Origin: RI-231 sp041394905
GTDB lineage: Bacteria; Acidobacteriota; Terriglobia; Bryobacterales; UBA6623
DNA length: 64,000 nt
Assembly (NCBI GenBank): GCA_041394905.1
Contig: JAWKHJ010000028.1
Location: 6,399-70,398 of the forward strand
Direction: 5' to 3'
Shown: positions 1-9,557 of the stretch, in pieces
Layout of the letters: every line of letters begins with the position of its first letter
Numbering within the stretch: the stretch's first letter is position 1
Translations under genes and position numbers: made by a program
Notes under the pieces: model-generated
The model's database searches: none
Seen by the model: the letters and a program-made list of their open reading frames with translations, nothing else
What the model was told of the DNA's origin: nothing

Positions 1-205
1 CATCGTCAAAACCCTCAATTGACATATAGCAGGTTGAAATAGGGTGCAGAATTTTACTCGAAAATAGGCCGCCTGAAGACGGCTCGAAATGCTTCCCTGG
101 CGGCTTCCGAAACGCGCAAATCACTCAGAAGACAAAGGGTTTATGGCATGTTTACGGCAGTCCCGAATCGACACTTGTTTTTTACTCTTCCTGCCATTGT
201 ATTAG

Positions 206-223
206 CCGTACTAACCGTACTAA
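206..223. repeat. Tandem 9-bp repeat CCGTACTAA x2 upstream of first gene
   Basis: Two perfect head-to-tail copies of CCGTACTAA lie at 206-214 and 215-223, about 75 bp before the ATG at 297. The rest of 1-296 holds no ORF that I believe. A TTGACA at 19-24 has no convincing -10 element at the right distance. The tandem repeat could be a regulator site for the following gene, but this is inference from position only. Confidence 0.4.
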
Positions 224-296
224 GATCATTCACGGTTTGGCGTTACACCAATATGTAGCGCCGCCCTACACTATCGCGAACCGAGGAGCAAACTCT

Positions 297-826
297 ATGC
301 AATGGAATGCCAATGAGCTGGGCTTCCTGGCCAATCAGAACTGTACGATCTGCAAGGGGACGGGGATTCGCCGCCGTAAGAGGGACCAGATCGTCCCGTG
401 CCGCTGCGCTCTGCGCGCCGCCTTCCGCGCCTGCCACGCGCGCTTCAAACTATGCGTCGAGAGCAGCCGCATGCGCAGCCGGGTCAGCTACGAGCGCAAC
501 CCGAGCGGACGCTCGCACAAGGGTCATGGGGCCGCAAGGACCAAGAGTACATGGCGGACTTTGAGCTGACCGCGCGGCGGATTCTAGACCCGTGGCACCT
601 CAAGCTGTTCCGCTATCACTTCGTGCTCGGGGCAGACGCTGCCATGTGCTGCCGCCGTCTGCGCGTGGACCGGGGAGGCTTCTTCCACGCTGTCTACCGC
701 ATCGAGGCCCTGCTCGGCGAGGCTTTCGTGCTCTTGCGGCCTTACGCGCTCTATCCCCCGCGCGACTACTTCGCCGTCCGAGTGGCCAATGAGGAGCAGG
801 ACCAGGCTGAGAAAATCCCCGCGTAA
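297..826 (+). CDS. Conserved hypothetical with Cys-pair finger and HTH-like C-terminus (frameshifted)
   Basis: The reading frame starts at ATG 297 (MQWNANELGF). It carries a CTICKGTG...CRC motif at residues 16-33 that resembles half of a DnaJ-type zinc finger. After about 510-527 the coding sense continues in another frame (WGRKDQEYMADFELTARRIL) to the stop at 826. The C-terminal part (LFRYHFVLGADAAMCCRRL, then DRGGFFHAVYRIEALLG) has the spacing of a helix-turn-helix such as sigma region 4. The frame change looks like one base lost or gained, so the gene is probably intact in the organism. A DNA-binding or adaptor role is inference; I do not recognise a named family. Confidence 0.55.
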
Positions 827-927
827 CGCAGACTGGCATGTGAAGCCGGGGGTCCCAGAAACGGCCCTCGGCTTCTCAGGCAACCGCCTGATTGCGGCCA
901 CGTCGTCGCAGTCCCAAACTGTTTGTT

Positions 928-1293
928 ATGAGCGCCGCAACGGCCGAGTTTTTCAACGAAACCAAAGGGGTCAGCCTAGGCAGCCTGATCGAGGTGGCCG
1001 GCGACTCCAAGACCCGCAACAAGGGTCTGCTGGGCCGCGACGGGCTCGACGAAGGTCAAGGGCTGTGGATCGTGCCGTGTGAAGCCATCCACATGTTCTT
1101 CATGCGCTTCGCCATCGACGTGGTGTACCTCGACAAGAGTAAGCGCGTGGTCAAAATCGTCCCCGCACTCAAGCCTTGGCGCTTGTCAGCCTGTCTGAAG
1201 GCGCACAGCGTCTTGGAGCTCCCCGCAGGCGTTGCGGAAAAGACCGGGACCACTCCGGGCGATCAGCTCGAGATGCGCCGCGAAGCCGCGTAG
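928..1293 (+). CDS. DUF192 family protein
   Basis: This 121-residue protein matches the DUF192 (COG1430) fold: GLLGRDGL near the start, then WIVPCEAIHMFFMRFAIDVVYLD, then VLELPAGVAEKTG near the end. ATG 928 is chosen because the longer reading frame from 892 adds only an Arg-rich leader outside the domain. There is no clear signal peptide, although many DUF192 proteins are exported. The function of the family is unknown. The gene ends 5 bp from the stop of the convergent repeat-protein gene. Confidence 0.75.
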   Translation: MSAATAEFFNETKGVSLGSLIEVAGDSKTRNKGLLGRDGLDEGQGLWIVPCEAIHMFFMRFAIDVVYLDKSKRVVKIVPALKPWRLSACLKAHSVLELPAGVAEKTGTTPGDQLEMRREAA

Positions 1294-1298
1294 CGGCG

Positions 1299-1850
1299 TC
1301 AGTACGGCCCGCCGGTGACCGGCGGCAGCGCCTTGATGTGGGCGTGGACCTTGACGCCGTGGACGGTCGTCTCCACGCGGTCGGGCGTCATCTTGATCCC
1401 CTTCACGTCGTGCACCCAGCCTTCCGGCGAAATCGCCTTCACGCCCCAAAACGCACCGTCCGGCGCGACCACTTTGATGTCCACGATGTTGCCCGCGCGC
1501 CGCACGCCCTTCACATCGAGACGCCCGCCCTCCGGCGGCAATCCCTTGATGTCGTAGATCGTGCCATCCTCGCCGATGGCTTTCACCGGTGCGTACTTGT
1601 CGTCGCTGACAAGCACTTTCACGGGCAAGCGCTTGTCACCCATCAGGCACTTCACGTCCATCACGTGCAAGTTGCCGTCCGTCTCGATCGCCTTCACGTC
1701 GTAGCGGTTGCCCGCCTTGTCGAGGGCTTTGATGTCAATCAGCCGACCCTCCGGATGGAAGGCCTTGATGTGCCAGATGCGGTCCGCGGCGGACGCTCCG
1801 CTGACGCCCAACATTAAGAGACCGACGAGGAGAAGGCGGGACGGGTTCAT
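1299..1850 (-). CDS. Secreted protein made of about eleven 12-residue xDVKAIxxxGxx repeats
   Basis: The start at 1850 gives MNPSRLLLVGLLMLGVSGASA, a classic signal peptide; the frame open upstream to 1895 adds a polar leader. The mature part is almost wholly a short tandem repeat: IWHIKAF, LIDIKAL, YDVKAI, MDVKCL, PVKVL, PVKAI, YDIKGL, LDVKGV, VDIKVV, WGVKAI, HDVKGI, each followed by about five residues usually holding a Gly. Alternating hydrophobic residues suggest one beta-strand per repeat, so a beta-roll or propeller-like solid. Lys at the fourth position is almost invariant. I know of uncharacterised VKAI-type repeat domains but cannot assign a function. It would be periplasmic or surface-located. 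Confidence 0.7.
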   Translation of the reverse strand: MNPSRLLLVGLLMLGVSGASAADRIWHIKAFHPEGRLIDIKALDKAGNRYDVKAIETDGNLHVMDVKCLMGDKRLPVKVLVSDDKYAPVKAIGEDGTIYDIKGLPPEGGRLDVKGVRRAGNIVDIKVVAPDGAFWGVKAISPEGWVHDVKGIKMTPDRVETTVHGVKVHAHIKALPPVTGGPY

Positions 1851-1878
1851 GGACTTGATCTTAGTCGTTCGCCGCCAC

Positions 1879-3086
1879 TTAGATATTTCCAGCAAGCGAG
1901 AAGATGGGCAAGTACAGCGAAATCAACACGAACGCTACGAAAATGCCCATGAAGATCATGATCGCCGGCTCGATCAGCGACAGCGCCGCCGTCATCGCGT
2001 TGGAGACGTCTTCGTCGAAAAACTCCGCCACAGAATTGAGCATCGCCGGCAGCGCGCCGGTGGACTCGCCGACGTAGATCATCTCGATCGCCAGCGGCGG
2101 GAAAACGTTCGTCTCGGCCAGGCTCTTCGACAGCGCACGCCCTTCCTTCACCTTGCTGCGCGCCTCTCCCACCGCGTCGCGCATCACGCGCGAGCCCAGC
2201 GACGCACCCGTCGTCTCGAGTGCGCCCATCAGCGGGATGCCGCCTTGCAGCAGAGTGCTCAGCAGGCGGCACATCTGCGAGACCTGGTACTTCACCCAAA
2301 TCGGCCCGAAAATCGGCGCCCGCATGCGCACCGCGTCAATCACGCCACGCGCCGACTCCGTGCGCGCCCACCACATGAGCAGCGCCACGATCGCCGCCCC
2401 GGCTACTGTAACCGTGAGCAGGTTCTCGCTGAAGGTGACGCCGAACGCCACCAGGATCTGCGTCGGGCGCGGCAGATCAGCGTCCATCGAGTCATACAGC
2501 GCGGCAAACTCAGGCACCACGTAGGTGACCAGGAACAGGATCAGCGCCAGCACCAACACGATCAATACTGTCGGGTAGATCAGTGAGACCAGCACTTTCT
2601 TGCGGACCGCTAGCGTGACTTTCTGGTACTGAACAAAGCGGTCGAGCACCTCCGGAAGGCTACCCGACTTCTCGCCGGCCATCAGCGACGTTGTATAGAT
2701 GGGCGGGAACGCGCCCTCCTGCCGAAAAGCCTCCGAGAGCGGCGCGCCGGTCTTGACAGCATCGTGGATCGAGCGGATGTGCCGGCCCAGCTTCTGTTCT
2801 TGATGTTGCCTTGCAACAGCTCGAGAGACTTGAGGATCGGCAGCCCGGCGCGAATGAGCGTGACGAACTGCTGGTTGAAAATCAGGAACTGCTCGAGGTT
2901 CAGCCGCCCCTTGCGACGCTGCGCAATGGCCTGCATCTCGCCCAGCGAGTGGCGTGGCCGGATGGAGTAGATCAGCACGCCCTGGTCGGCGTACTTGTCG
3001 CGCAGGGCGCGCTCACTGTCGGCGTCCTCCACACGCTCGTGGACGGCGCCTTGAGCGTCGGCGTATTTGAGCAGAAACTCGGCCAT
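1879..3086 (-). CDS. pilC: Type IV pilus/type II secretion inner-membrane platform protein PilC/GspF (one frameshift)
   Basis: The N-terminal part (MAEFLLKYADAQG, then LEQFLIFNQQFVTLIRAGLP) and the C-terminal part (MAGEKSGSLPEVL, three hydrophobic segments, IYVGESTGALPAML) are the two halves of a T2SSF-domain protein of the normal size of about 400 residues. They lie in different frames that switch at about 2796. Adding one base there (AAC CAG AAG in the coding sense) restores a continuous family-like sequence. PilC/GspF forms the membrane platform under the PilB ATPase. It lies 8 bp downstream of lolA on the same strand, about 29 kb from the pilB-pilO cluster. The frameshift is probably a sequence error. 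Confidence 0.85.
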
Positions 3087-3094
3087 GGCAGCTT

Positions 3095-3724
3095 TTAGAA
3101 GGTCTGCTCGCTGAGGTATTCCGCGCCGGGCGGCGCCTCGAACTCAAACATCCCAGGATCGAGCTTTACGTTGACGATCTGGTTCGAGAACTCAAACACC
3201 GTGGTCGAGCCGTTGCGTTCGTCCACCTTCACCTGGTCGAGCCGAAAGTCCTGCTGCGGGTCGTAGAAAAACGCGACGCGCGTATAGCCCTCGTTGCCCG
3301 TGCGCCCCTCGCCAACCAGCGCCTGGCGGCCGTCGACGGTCTCGATGCGTAGGTTCTTGAACTGCCGTTTGAGACTTAGCCGCCCAAGCAAGAACGCCAG
3401 CGGGACACGTACGTCCGCGGTATCGCTCAGCGTGACGGTACGCACCTGATTGGTCTGCTTGTTGTACATCTTGTACTGTTCGCCGTCGCCGACCAGCAGC
3501 TTGCCCGTGGGCTTCGAGTACTCCCAACGCATTTTTTGCGGGCGGTATAAGAACAGCGTGCCGCGCTGCAAGTCACGCACGCGTCCGGCGTACTCCGTGC
3601 GCTGCTCAAACTCGGTTTGCAGCGTCGCCAAACGGTTGTAGTGCAGCTCAATGCCGTCGATCACCTTGCCCATGTCCTGGGCAGGGGCCACGGCCGCCAA
3701 AAGCAGAAAGAGAACATACCTCAC
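3095..3724 (-). CDS. lolA: LolA-like outer-membrane lipoprotein carrier protein
   Basis: This 209-residue protein has a signal peptide (MRYVLFLLLAAVAPAQ) and the LolA layout: a helical start, FEQRTEYAGRVRDLQRGTLFLYRP, MRWEYSKP, then alternating beta strands to the end. LolA carries lipoproteins across the periplasm from LolCDE to the outer membrane. The start is a GTG at 3724 that overlaps the TGA of the upstream ABC ATPase gene by 4 bp, so translation is probably coupled. pilC follows 8 bp downstream. No lolB is seen. Confidence 0.85.
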   Translation of the reverse strand: MRYVLFLLLAAVAPAQDMGKVIDGIELHYNRLATLQTEFEQRTEYAGRVRDLQRGTLFLYRPQKMRWEYSKPTGKLLVGDGEQYKMYNKQTNQVRTVTLSDTADVRVPLAFLLGRLSLKRQFKNLRIETVDGRQALVGEGRTGNEGYTRVAFFYDPQQDFRLDQVKVDERNGSTTVFEFSNQIVNVKLDPGMFEFEAPPGAEYLSEQTF

Positions 3725-5264
3725 AAAGGGATAGACGCGTCCGCGCCGGATTCCGTTGACCCAAATTCTCCCGAAGCCAATTCACCGGGCGCCGCCACCG
3801 CGGCCCGCATGATGGCGTGCTCGGTCCATTCCGACACCGGTTTGGCCGGTCCCAGCCGGCCGCGGCTCATCACCGCCAACGTGTCGCAGACGCCGAGCAA
3901 CTCCGGAATATAGGAGCTGACGAAAAGCACCGCCTTGCCTTGCTCGGCCAGCCGACCGATCCACTCGTAGATCGTTACTTTGCTCGCCACGTCTATGCCG
4001 CGCGTGGGCTCGTCGAGTAGCAACACGTCGCAATCGTGGTGCAGTAGGCGCGCCAATTGCACCTTCTGCTGGTTGCCGCCCGAGAGCGATTGCACCGGGG
4101 CATCCGACCCGGCGGTCTTCACACCGATGCGCTCGATCCATTCGGCGGCCGCCGCCCGTTGAGCCTTGCGGTCCAGCCAGCCGTGCTTGACGAATGGCTC
4201 TAACCGCGACATCGTCAGGTTCTCATCCACGCCCAGGTTCAGGGCCAGCCCCTCGGTCTTGCGGTCTTCGCTCGCGAAGCCCATCCCTTGCGCCAAGCGC
4301 TCAGGCGGGCTCGCCGGGCCGATGTAGGTCGCCAGCTTCACTTCGCCGGACTGGATTGCGTCCAGCCCGAACAGCGCGCGCAGCAACTCCGTGCGTCCCG
4401 CGCCGATCAGTCCCGCGATTCCCAAAATCTCGCCGCGCCGCAGGGTGAATCCAGCGCTGAGCAGACCGTTGTCCGACGCGAGCTCCTCACCTCGAGCGCC
4501 GGCGCGCCGATCGTGTGCGGATGGCGCGGGAACATCTCGTCCACCGAACGCCCCACCATCCATTCGACCATCGTCTCGATCGACACCTCGCCGATCTTGC
4601 CCGACCCTACCGACTTGCCGTCGCGCAGCACGGTGAATGAGTCCGAGATGCGCTCGACCTCTTCGAGAAAGTGGCTGATGTAGATGATCGAGACGCCCTG
4701 CGCTTTCAGGCGCTCGATCGCCTCGAACAGCTTCTCGACGTCCGCGCCGGTCAAGCTCGACGTCGGCTCGTCGAGCACGATGATCTTCGCCTCGAGGACC
4801 AACGCACGTGCGATCTCGACGAGCTGTTGCGCGCCAATCGGCAAGGAGTCTACGCGCGCGTCCGGGTCGAGCGACTCGCGCCCGAGCACGGCCAAGGCTT
4901 CGCGGGTCTTCGCGCGGCAGGCCTCGTGGTCGAGGCGGCCATTGCGATGCGGCTCGACGCCCAGCATCACGTTTGCGGCGACGCTCAGGTGTGGGGCAAG
5001 CGCCAGCTCCTGGAAGATCATCGCCACACCCTGCCGCCGCGCATCGAGCGGATCGGCCGGCTGGTAGGGTGCGCCATCGAGCTCCATGCGTCCCGCATCC
5101 GGCTTGTGAACTCCGGCGAGCACCTTCATCAAGGTGGACTTCCCCGCCCCGTTCTCTCCCACGAGCGCATGCACTTCGCCCGGCGCCACCGAGAAGTCCA
5201 CTCCATCGAGCGCGCGCGTGGCGCCGAACGATTTTTCGACGCCAATCATCCGAAGTCGCGACAT
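3721..5264 (-). CDS. Sugar ABC transporter ATP-binding protein, RbsA/MglA type with two ATPase domains (one frameshift)
   Basis: The start at 5264 gives MSRLRMIGVEKSFGATRALDG. Domain 1 has Walker A GENGAGKST and Walker B IIVLDEPTSSL. Domain 2 has the degenerate GLIGAGRTE loop, the signature LSGGNQQKVQLARLL and Walker B VLLLDEPTRGID. This arrangement is diagnostic of the CUT2 (ribose/galactose) ATPase class. The two halves are in different frames with a break near 4485, fixed by one extra G. Total length of about 514 residues is normal. The gene overlaps lolA. No permease or binding protein gene is in the window, so the substrate is unknown. Confidence 0.85.
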
Positions 5265-5348
5265 GGTTGCTAACAGGATCGCATGCCGCGCGTCCGTCCC
5301 AAGAACGGAATCGCGCTGCACCGGAAGCGGCGTAAATACCGCGCGACT

Positions 5349-5369
5349 TTTCGTTTTGTGCGAACGAAA
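5349..5369. promoter_or_regulatory. Inverted repeat TTTCGTT-N7-AACGAAA in a divergent promoter region
   Basis: A perfect 7-bp inverted repeat (arms 5349-5355 and 5363-5369) lies in the 143-bp gap between the ABC ATPase start (5264) and the divergent gene starting at 5408. Its size and position fit an operator for a dimeric repressor. No regulator gene is adjacent, so the binding protein is unknown. Confidence 0.4.
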
Positions 5370-5407
5370 TTCGCCTGGTCCCGTAATTGCAGTCGAGGAG
5401 AAGAACG

Positions 5408-6161
5408 ATGATGACGGTCGAACATTGGTTTCCATCACCCTCCGGCGCTACGCAAACCGCGCTCGTGCGCCGCATCGCAATTAGTGGAGCCATGCTGCTC
5501 TGCATGTTCTCAACCGGGCACGGTGAGGCAGCGCAGCCCGATCCGGACGTCAAGGACGCAAGGCTGACGCTTCGCTTGTTCGATTACGCGGGCCTAGAGC
5601 GTGAGCTGCTGGAAGGTGCAGCCACGCAGGCAGCGATCATCTTTGAGCGTGCCGGCATTGTTACCTCTTGGCAGTTCTGCCGCACGAAACACACCGAATC
5701 TACTGCGGCTTCCTGCCCTCCCACGCCCAATCCCGCCACCGTCAGTCTGCGCATTCTCTCCTCTTCCCTCGATTTGCCCGGCATGGACGCCCACACAACG
5801 TATGGCGTCACTTTCACGCCCAAGCACGGATTCGCCAACATGGCGAGCGTGTTCTGGAACCGCGTTTCCAACGGCCAAACAAAAGAACATGAAACCCGCG
5901 ATGTTGCTCGGAGCCATCCTCGTCCACGAAACCGGCCACATTTTGCTCGGAAAAGGCAGCCATTTCCCCGTCGGCGTGATGAAAGCTGTCTGGGCGGACG
6001 ACGAGATGACGTTGATCGCCCGGAACGCTTTGCACTTTCGTCCCGAGCAGCGCACCTCGTTGATGCGGGCCGTCGACCAGAGGCGCGCCGCCGCCATTCC
6101 CGCGCCGGAGAGCGCCGTCTCCGCACGCACTCCGGCGGAGTCGTCAACGCCGCTCCTCTAA
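5408..6161 (+). CDS. Putative secreted zinc-dependent hydrolase with HETGH motif (one frameshift)
   Basis: The ATG at 5408 follows a GAGGAG at 5395-5400. The protein begins with a charged leader and a hydrophobic segment (AISGAMLLCMFSTGHGEAA), so it is probably exported. The middle (AGLERELLEGAATQAAIIFERAG) resembles secreted acidobacterial hypotheticals. The coding sense switches frame at about 5875 and continues as MLLGAILVHETGHILLGKG, a HExxH zinc-protease type motif, to the stop at 6161. One surplus base (AACGGCC for AACGCC) would explain the shift. The substrate is unknown. Confidence 0.6.
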
Positions 6162-6165
6162 GCAG

Positions 6166-9100
6166 CTAGAACGTCATCCGCAGGCCCATTTGCATGATGC
6201 GCGGCGAGCTGGTCGTGTCGATCTGCCCCGGCCGGGCCGCGTTGATGTTGCTGCGAGGCGTTCCCAGATTCGCGTGGTTGAAAGCGTTGAACATCTCCCA
6301 GCGATACTGCAGCTGCAAGCGCTCCCCGAATTTGAAGCGCTTGAACAACGCGAAGTCCAGGTTGTAGCTTCCCGGCCCGATCAGCAGGTTGCGCCCGGCA
6401 TTGCCATAGGAACCTTGTGCGGGCAGGACGAACATCGACGCGTCGAAGTAGCCGCCCATCAATTCGTCACGCGAACGTCCCGTATCGAGCTTCGGATCGC
6501 CGGTCAGGTTCGGCCGCTGCGTCCCGGTTCCCGAGAGCGCCTGATCGCGGCCGCTGGTGACGGTAAACGGCGTGCCTGCCTGAGCGATGAAGATGCCGTT
6601 GAGCTGCCAGCCGCCCAGGAACCACTTCGCCACGCCCGTGGTCGGCCCCGGAGTCTCCCACAGGAACGAGTTCACGAAGCGTTGCCGCGTATCGTAGTCC
6701 GACAGCGCCTTGTCGGCGCGGACGTCCAACGTGTTCTGGCCGTTGAAGCCGTCGACGTCGATCGACATGCCGTCGATCGACTTGCCGTAGGTGTAATTGG
6801 ACTGGATGGTGAAGCCGTGCGAGAAGCGTTTGTTCAACGTGAGTTGCAGCGACTCGTAGGTCGAGTTGATGACGTTCTCGTAGCTGATGATGCTCTGGAA
6901 GTTCGGCGCGTAGATGCGGCGCGCGTTGATGTTGCCCGTCGTCGCGCCGGGCCCGAAGATCGCCGGGTTGAGCTCGCGGCGGATCGGCAGGCGCGTACCC
7001 TTGCTACCCACGTAGGCCGCCGTCACTACCCAGTCCTTCGCAAGCTCGTGCTGGATGTTCAGGTTCCACTGCTGCACGTAGGGCGCGGCGAAGAACGGGT
7101 CGACGCTCAGGCCCACGGTCACGGGTTTCAGGAACGTGTACGCCGCTTTCTCCTCTGCCGTCACGGGCGCGGCGTACGGAAACGGGTTAACCTGTCCCGC
7201 GTACGGGTCGCTAAAGCTCTTCGGCTGGTTGACCGTGATCTGCAGCGAATAAGGCGGCGAGTTCACGAAGTGGCTCAACTCGTGGAAGCGCGGGATGTCA
7301 TAGAAGAATCCGTAGGCGCCGCGGACGACCGTGCGCCCTTGGCCGAACGGGTTCCAGGAGAAGCCGAACCGCGGCGCGAAGTTGTTCAGGTCGCTCCCGG
7401 TACCTCCCTTCGGCACCGTCGCGTCCCCGGCGTAGAGCATGCCCGTCGGCGCCGACGGAAACACGACAGACTGCAATCCCGGCCGGAACACCGTCAACTC
7501 GTTGTTCGCCGAGTAGAACGGGAACAACGGCTCGTAGCGCACTCCCATGTTCAAGCTCAGCCGCGGATGCACCTTCCAGTCGTCCTGGAAATACATCGAA
7601 AAGGTTTGCGCACGAATCTGATTGATGCGCACCGAGCCTTGGGTGAAGCGCAACGCGCGCCCGATCAAAAAGTCTCCGAAGGCGTTGTTCGTGAACTGTC
7701 CATTGAAAGTGAACTGCGGATCGATGCCGTTCGCCGTTACGCGGTCACTCTTCGACCAACGGTACTCGCCGCCGAACTTCATCAAGTGCGAGCCGGACGT
7801 CCAGGTCGCGTTCTCCTGCAACTGGTAGGTCGGGCGGTCGATTAGGACAAGGTTGTCCTGATTGAGGTTCCAGTAGCCGTTGACCGCCCCACGGTAGTGC
7901 GGCACGAGCGTCTTGCCCAATGCGTCCAGTCCGCCCCGCTCGACGTTCACTCCCATCTCTTGATAGGAGACGCCTTCACCACCGCCGACCGGCAGTGGAC
8001 CGCGATCGATCAGCGACTTGTTCCAGGTGTACTGCGTGACGAACAGCAGCGAAGGCGAGGCCGTCCACGTGTGTTGGCCCGTCACGTTCCAGGTGTCGAA
8101 GGCGACCTCGGATGTCAGCGAAGGCAGACCCGCCACCACGAAATCGGATGCGCTCGTCTTAAAGAACCGTCCGCTGAGCCGTTGCTTGCTGTTCAAGGAG
8201 TAATCGACACGGCCCAGGAACTGGTCCGAGTCCGTCGATTCCGGCGCATTGTAGATGTAGCGGTTCCGCGAAGCGTTCGGCAGCGGCACGCCGAGCAAAT
8301 CCATGAACTTGAGCGATGCCGGGTCGAAGCGCGTGGAAGGGATCATGGCGTTCGCAAACGCCTGGTTCGTCAGCGGGTCCTTGGGTTGCAGCGATGATCC
8401 CGAGAAGTCTCCCGCACGCTCGGCCGCTGTCGGGACAACGAGGTTCGACACCGTTCCGCCGGTGCGCTGCCGCACGCCCTCGTATGAGCCGAAGAAGAAC
8501 GCCTTGTTGCGCACGATCGGTCCGCCCGTCGTTGCGCCGAACTGGTTGCGCCGGAGCTTGCTCTTGCTGATGCCGAAATAGCTGCGCGCGTCGAGCGCGT
8601 CATTGCGCAGGAACTCCCACAGCGAGCCATGGAACTGGTTGGTGCCGGACTTGGTGACCGCATTGACCACCGCCCCGGAGTTGCGGCCGTATTCGGCTGA
8701 GAAGTTGTTCGTCAGCACGCTGAACTCTTCCAGCGCATCCGGGTTGGGCGTCACCGCGCCCACATTCTGCTGCGGGTCGTTGTTGTCACCGCCGTCGAGC
8801 ATGTAATTGGTCGCAGTACCGCGTCCGCCATTGACGGCGATCGCTTCGTTGCGGTTGAGCGAACCGCCGCCCGGCGCGCGCACCGCGCCCGGGGCCAGCA
8901 TCACCAGTTGCAAAGGGTTGCGGCCGTTCAGAGGCAACTCCGTGATGCGCTTCTCGTCGACCACCTCGCGGATGGTCGCGCCCACCGTATCCACCTGCGC
9001 CACCGCTCCGCTGACCGTGATCGACTCGGTCGTCGCGCCGACCTCGAGCGTCGCCGTCACTTCGCGGTTCTGGTCCGCGTCCAGCCGAAACGGCTCGGAC

Positions 9101-9372
9101 AGGAATTGGCGGAACCCGTCCGCCGTCACTTGCACCTGATACTCGCCCACCGGCAGCCGGGGAAACGAAAAGCGCCCCGCTTCGTCTGTCGATGTGTCCC
9201 ATTCCAGGCCTGTCCGAGTGTTCTTGGTCAGCACCGAGACACCGGGTATGACCGCGCCCGATGGGTCCTGAACGGTACCCACGACGCGACCCGTCGCCTG
9301 CCCCCAAACAGCAGCCGGGAAAACAAAAGATGCGGCAATCAAGGCCGCCCCCGAAATCCAACTACGCAACAT
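6166..9372 (-). CDS. TonB-dependent receptor with carboxypeptidase-like regulatory domain (Oar-like)
   Basis: The start at 9372 yields signal peptide MLRSWISGAALIAASFVFPAAVWGQ; the frame open upstream is not coding-like. Mature residues begin with a CarboxypepD_reg-like beta sandwich (GRVVGTVQDPSGAVIPGVSV), then a plug domain containing ELPLNGRNPLQLVMLAPG, then a long beta-barrel ending in MGLRMTF with the terminal Phe typical of BAM substrates. Length of 1068 residues is normal for this large acidobacterial family, often linked to uptake of oligosaccharides or other polymers. No SusD partner or adjacent enzyme points to a substrate. The reading frame is intact. Confidence 0.9.
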   Translation of the reverse strand: MLRSWISGAALIAASFVFPAAVWGQATGRVVGTVQDPSGAVIPGVSVLTKNTRTGLEWDTSTDEAGRFSFPRLPVGEYQVQVTADGFRQFLSEPFRLDADQNREVTATLEVGATTESITVSGAVAQVDTVGATIREVVDEKRITELPLNGRNPLQLVMLAPGAVRAPGGGSLNRNEAIAVNGGRGTATNYMLDGGDNNDPQQNVGAVTPNPDALEEFSVLTNNFSAEYGRNSGAVVNAVTKSGTNQFHGSLWEFLRNDALDARSYFGISKSKLRRNQFGATTGGPIVRNKAFFFGSYEGVRQRTGGTVSNLVVPTAAERAGDFSGSSLQPKDPLTNQAFANAMIPSTRFDPASLKFMDLLGVPLPNASRNRYIYNAPESTDSDQFLGRVDYSLNSKQRLSGRFFKTSASDFVVAGLPSLTSEVAFDTWNVTGQHTWTASPSLLFVTQYTWNKSLIDRGPLPVGGGEGVSYQEMGVNVERGGLDALGKTLVPHYRGAVNGYWNLNQDNLVLIDRPTYQLQENATWTSGSHLMKFGGEYRWSKSDRVTANGIDPQFTFNGQFTNNAFGDFLIGRALRFTQGSVRINQIRAQTFSMYFQDDWKVHPRLSLNMGVRYEPLFPFYSANNELTVFRPGLQSVVFPSAPTGMLYAGDATVPKGGTGSDLNNFAPRFGFSWNPFGQGRTVVRGAYGFFYDIPRFHELSHFVNSPPYSLQITVNQPKSFSDPYAGQVNPFPYAAPVTAEEKAAYTFLKPVTVGLSVDPFFAAPYVQQWNLNIQHELAKDWVVTAAYVGSKGTRLPIRRELNPAIFGPGATTGNINARRIYAPNFQSIISYENVINSTYESLQLTLNKRFSHGFTIQSNYTYGKSIDGMSIDVDGFNGQNTLDVRADKALSDYDTRQRFVNSFLWETPGPTTGVAKWFLGGWQLNGIFIAQAGTPFTVTSGRDQALSGTGTQRPNLTGDPKLDTGRSRDELMGGYFDASMFVLPAQGSYGNAGRNLLIGPGSYNLDFALFKRFKFGERLQLQYRWEMFNAFNHANLGTPRSNINAARPGQIDTTSSPRIMQMGLRMTF

Positions 9373-9557
9373 TGCGCCTCCCGATTCGATAAAGAGCTTC
9401 GGGAATGTTCTCAGCGTATGAATCGCCGAAGCAATACTCTGCCAGCGAATCGGTTTGGAGTAGCGTAAATTCGACACCGCCAATCCACCCCCTGCGGGAC
9501 AACGCAAGAAGCATTAGCGGCTTCGGGCGCCGTGCTGCGATAGTGGAGGAACCCGGG

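Noticed and set aside
19..47. TTGACA -35 box near the left end
   Set aside because: No TATAAT-like -10 box at 16-18 bp spacing, and no gene start close enough.
1708..2586. 292-codon plus-strand open frame
   Set aside because: Antisense of the repeat protein and pilC; no recognisable protein features.
6190..7845. 551-codon plus-strand open frame
   Set aside because: Antisense of the TonB-dependent receptor, which has a signal peptide, plug and barrel end in the other strand.
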